Shown here: positions 62,529 through 64,000 of the stretch, piece by piece
How positions within the stretch are numbered: position 1 is the first letter of the stretch
Layout of the letters: every line of letters starts with the position of its first letter
Assembly (NCBI RefSeq): GCF_007744675.1
Contig: NZ_CP036269.1
Span: 7,261,917-7,325,916 of the forward strand
Source: Gimesia alba
GTDB taxonomy: Bacteria; Planctomycetota; Planctomycetia; Planctomycetales; Planctomycetaceae
Direction: 5' to 3'
Length of the DNA: 64,000 bases
Notes under the pieces: generated by a model
Databases searched by the model: none
Told to the model about the DNA's origin: nothing
Seen by the model: only the letters and a program-made list of their open reading frames with translations
Made by a program: the position numbers and the translations under genes

Positions 62529-64000
62529 TCAATCGACCCAGTGCAGGACATTGCGGATGATGGACCAGCGGGGCTGGGAGACGGCGTCGTCTTTGCCGAG
62601 AATCCAATAATTGTAGAGTGTGTCGAACACCCCCTCTTTCTTTTTGAGTTCGAGCCAGACTTCCATGAACTCTTCAAATTCGATGTCGTGTGCACCGAGG
62701 TAATACATGGGAACGCGGACATTTTTCTTAAAAGGGTTGATCACGGAAAACTCGGGATAGAGCAGCGTCCAGGCAGCGCCCGCTTCCGCACTGGTGACCA
62801 TAATATCGGCCCCCTCTGCTTTTTTCTGGAAGAAGTCCTCTTCGGAATTGATGGAAACAAAGCTTGCGTTGGGAAAGAATTCGTGGGCCTTTTCGTCAAA
62901 AAAGCTATTGGCGACGACGGCAATTTTCAGCTGGGGTGAATGCCGTAAGACTTCGAATTCCAGAAAGTCGACCTTGCGGTAGTCAGGCAGGACAATGGCC
63001 AATGTGACATCCATATACGAATCAGCAACCGGGAACGCGGTCGCCCGTTCGATGGTGCCTTCCAACCCTGACATAGCCAGATCGAAGTGATCCTCGTTCA
63101 ATTGCTTGATCAGGGTCTGGGGTGTGAACGGAACAAATTCGATGTCCACGCCCAGATCCAGAGCCAGGCGATGGGCCATATCGATATCAAAGCCGACTAA
63201 TTCTCCCTGATCATTGAAGTAAGAAAAAGGCAAGCGTTTGGCGTCAAAACCAAGGCGGATTGACCCGCGTCTGCGGATACGATCAATGCGAGTTTCATTC
63301 TCCTGGATAGGATCGGGGTTGGGTGTCGATTCCTTCAGGATGGTCTCAGAGACTCCAGGGAACAGTAACTGCCGATCGGCGATCATCGCTTTGGACTGAT
63401 AGAGGTCCTTGAAGGTAAATTCCAGAACAGTATGAATGCCGGTAATCAAGATCCCGGCCAGACAGAGTGAAAGAAACGTGTATGTGAAAAACCGTTTCCA
63501 CTGCACTTTGAGTGTTCCCGAAAGGGAAGCAGCAGTGAGTACCGCAAACGAAAACAGGTAGACCGTCCGCAGGGCATCTCCCAGTCGGGTGGTATAGACG
63601 CCGACCGCCAGATAAAGTTGAAAAATATCGTGCGGAATATGCATCAGGTCGAGCAGCCAGGGAATCGTGACAGCAGGCTTAGCGAACGAACCGGCCATAC
63701 CCAGCGAGAGAAACTTGGGATATTGCTCGGGCATTAAGCTGGTGCCATAGAACCAGGCGGAGAATGGAATAAAAATCAGGCCGACAATCCGGCCCAGATC
63801 GGGAAAGGGAAAGACGAGGGGCACCAGCACATCGGGCGAGCCGCCGGTTTCGTCTTTTTCCAGATCATAGCGGTCTAATAATTCTCGCGCTGCTTCCACA
63901 ATCAGGGGCAGCACTGCAAACGTACTGCTGAGCACGAACGCCGCGATCACTGCCGGCTGTGAAACGCGTACTGCATCCCAGTAGCGGACGGGAGTGCAGA
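62529..64000 (-). CDS. Cation:dicarboxylate symporter fused to a family 3 solute-binding domain (5' end missing)
   Basis: The frame is open to the right edge, so the N-terminus lies outside; at least 489 residues are present. The first about 190 visible residues match the C-terminal helices of the DAACS/GltP symporter family (S-Q-P-A-V-I-A-A-F-V-L-S-S-T-F-A-V-L-P-L near the edge). After a hinge (R-I-D-R-I-R-R-R-G) comes a periplasmic amino-acid-binding type domain: L-P-F-S-Y-F-N-D-Q-G-E-L-V-G-F-D-I-D-M-A and F-D-L-A-M-S-G-L-E-G-T-I. The fusion would hold the binding domain next to the carrier. Substrate probably an amino or dicarboxylic acid (inference). Confidence 0.85.
   Translation of the reverse strand, partial: CTPVRYWDAVRVSQPAVIAAFVLSSTFAVLPLIVEAARELLDRYDLEKDETGGSPDVLVPLVFPFPDLGRIVGLIFIPFSAWFYGTSLMPEQYPKFLSLGMAGSFAKPAVTIPWLLDLMHIPHDIFQLYLAVGVYTTRLGDALRTVYLFSFAVLTAASLSGTLKVQWKRFFTYTFLSLCLAGILITGIHTVLEFTFKDLYQSKAMIADRQLLFPGVSETILKESTPNPDPIQENETRIDRIRRRGSIRLGFDAKRLPFSYFNDQGELVGFDIDMAHRLALDLGVDIEFVPFTPQTLIKQLNEDHFDLAMSGLEGTIERATAFPVADSYMDVTLAIVLPDYRKVDFLEFEVLRHSPQLKIAVVANSFFDEKAHEFFPNASFVSINSEEDFFQKKAEGADIMVTSAEAGAAWTLLYPEFSVINPFKKNVRVPMYYLGAHDIEFEEFMEVWLELKKKEGVFDTLYNYWILGKDDAVSQPRWSIIRNVLHWVD

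Overview
The window looks like a chromosomal segment of a planctomycete, most like Gimesia/Planctomyces. The evidence is the mix of planctomycete-typical families: three sulfatases, a DUF1559 prepilin-like protein next to a small carboxypeptidase-regulatory-like lipoprotein, a DUF1501 protein, two DUF1080 (3-keto-glycoside hydrolase-type) proteins, a ThuA protein, twin-arginine Gfo/Idh and sugar-isomerase proteins, and a giant beta-helix surface protein with an L-E-D-R-T-L-L motif near its N-terminus. The genus is an inference; no rRNA or tRNA gene was seen.

Layout. 1-4869 (-): 3' truncated, repeat-rich secreted protein with at least three beta-helix modules. 5324-8937: TerC membrane protein, ThuA protein, small membrane protein, 2-Cys peroxiredoxin. 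9038-11374 (-): di-haem cytochrome c peroxidase plus beta-propeller protein. 11631-24818 (-): one long operon of a YtrA-type GntR regulator, one ABC ATPase and seven tandem paralogous permease-like proteins that share an almost invariant C-terminal tail. 25005-31148: three sulfatases and a sugar isomerase-like protein. 31376-34717: an rRNA methyltransferase and a UvrD-type helicase. 35475-40302: Gfo/Idh oxidoreductase plus HEAT-DUF1080 protein, divergent from a PAS-AraC regulator. 40408-49396: PPOX protein, TPR-thioredoxin protein, MoaD/ThiS-like protein with a BNR-repeat partner, two paralogous small unknowns, a SecDF-head membrane protein and a DUF1501 protein. 50030-55165: ilvB, a tiny membrane protein, a TIM-barrel-like protein and glutamate decarboxylase, whose stop codon is the exact insertion point of an IS5-type element (55165-56100). 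56441-64000: lipoprotein/DUF1559 pair, DUF1080 protein, PhoD phosphatase, SGNH hydrolase, and a dicarboxylate symporter fused to a solute-binding domain that runs off the right edge.

The intergenic space is the most unusual part. It is a mosaic of short dispersed repeats (called R1 to R8 here), many able to form hairpins. All seven convergent intergenic gaps longer than 20 bp carry at least one. R3 shows paired base changes that keep its stem intact. Functionally the window is dominated by glycan and sulfated-polysaccharide breakdown and 3-keto-sugar chemistry (sulfatases, DUF1080, Gfo/Idh, ThuA, isomerase), envelope transport, and redox proteins. All repeat alignments and identity counts were made by eye.
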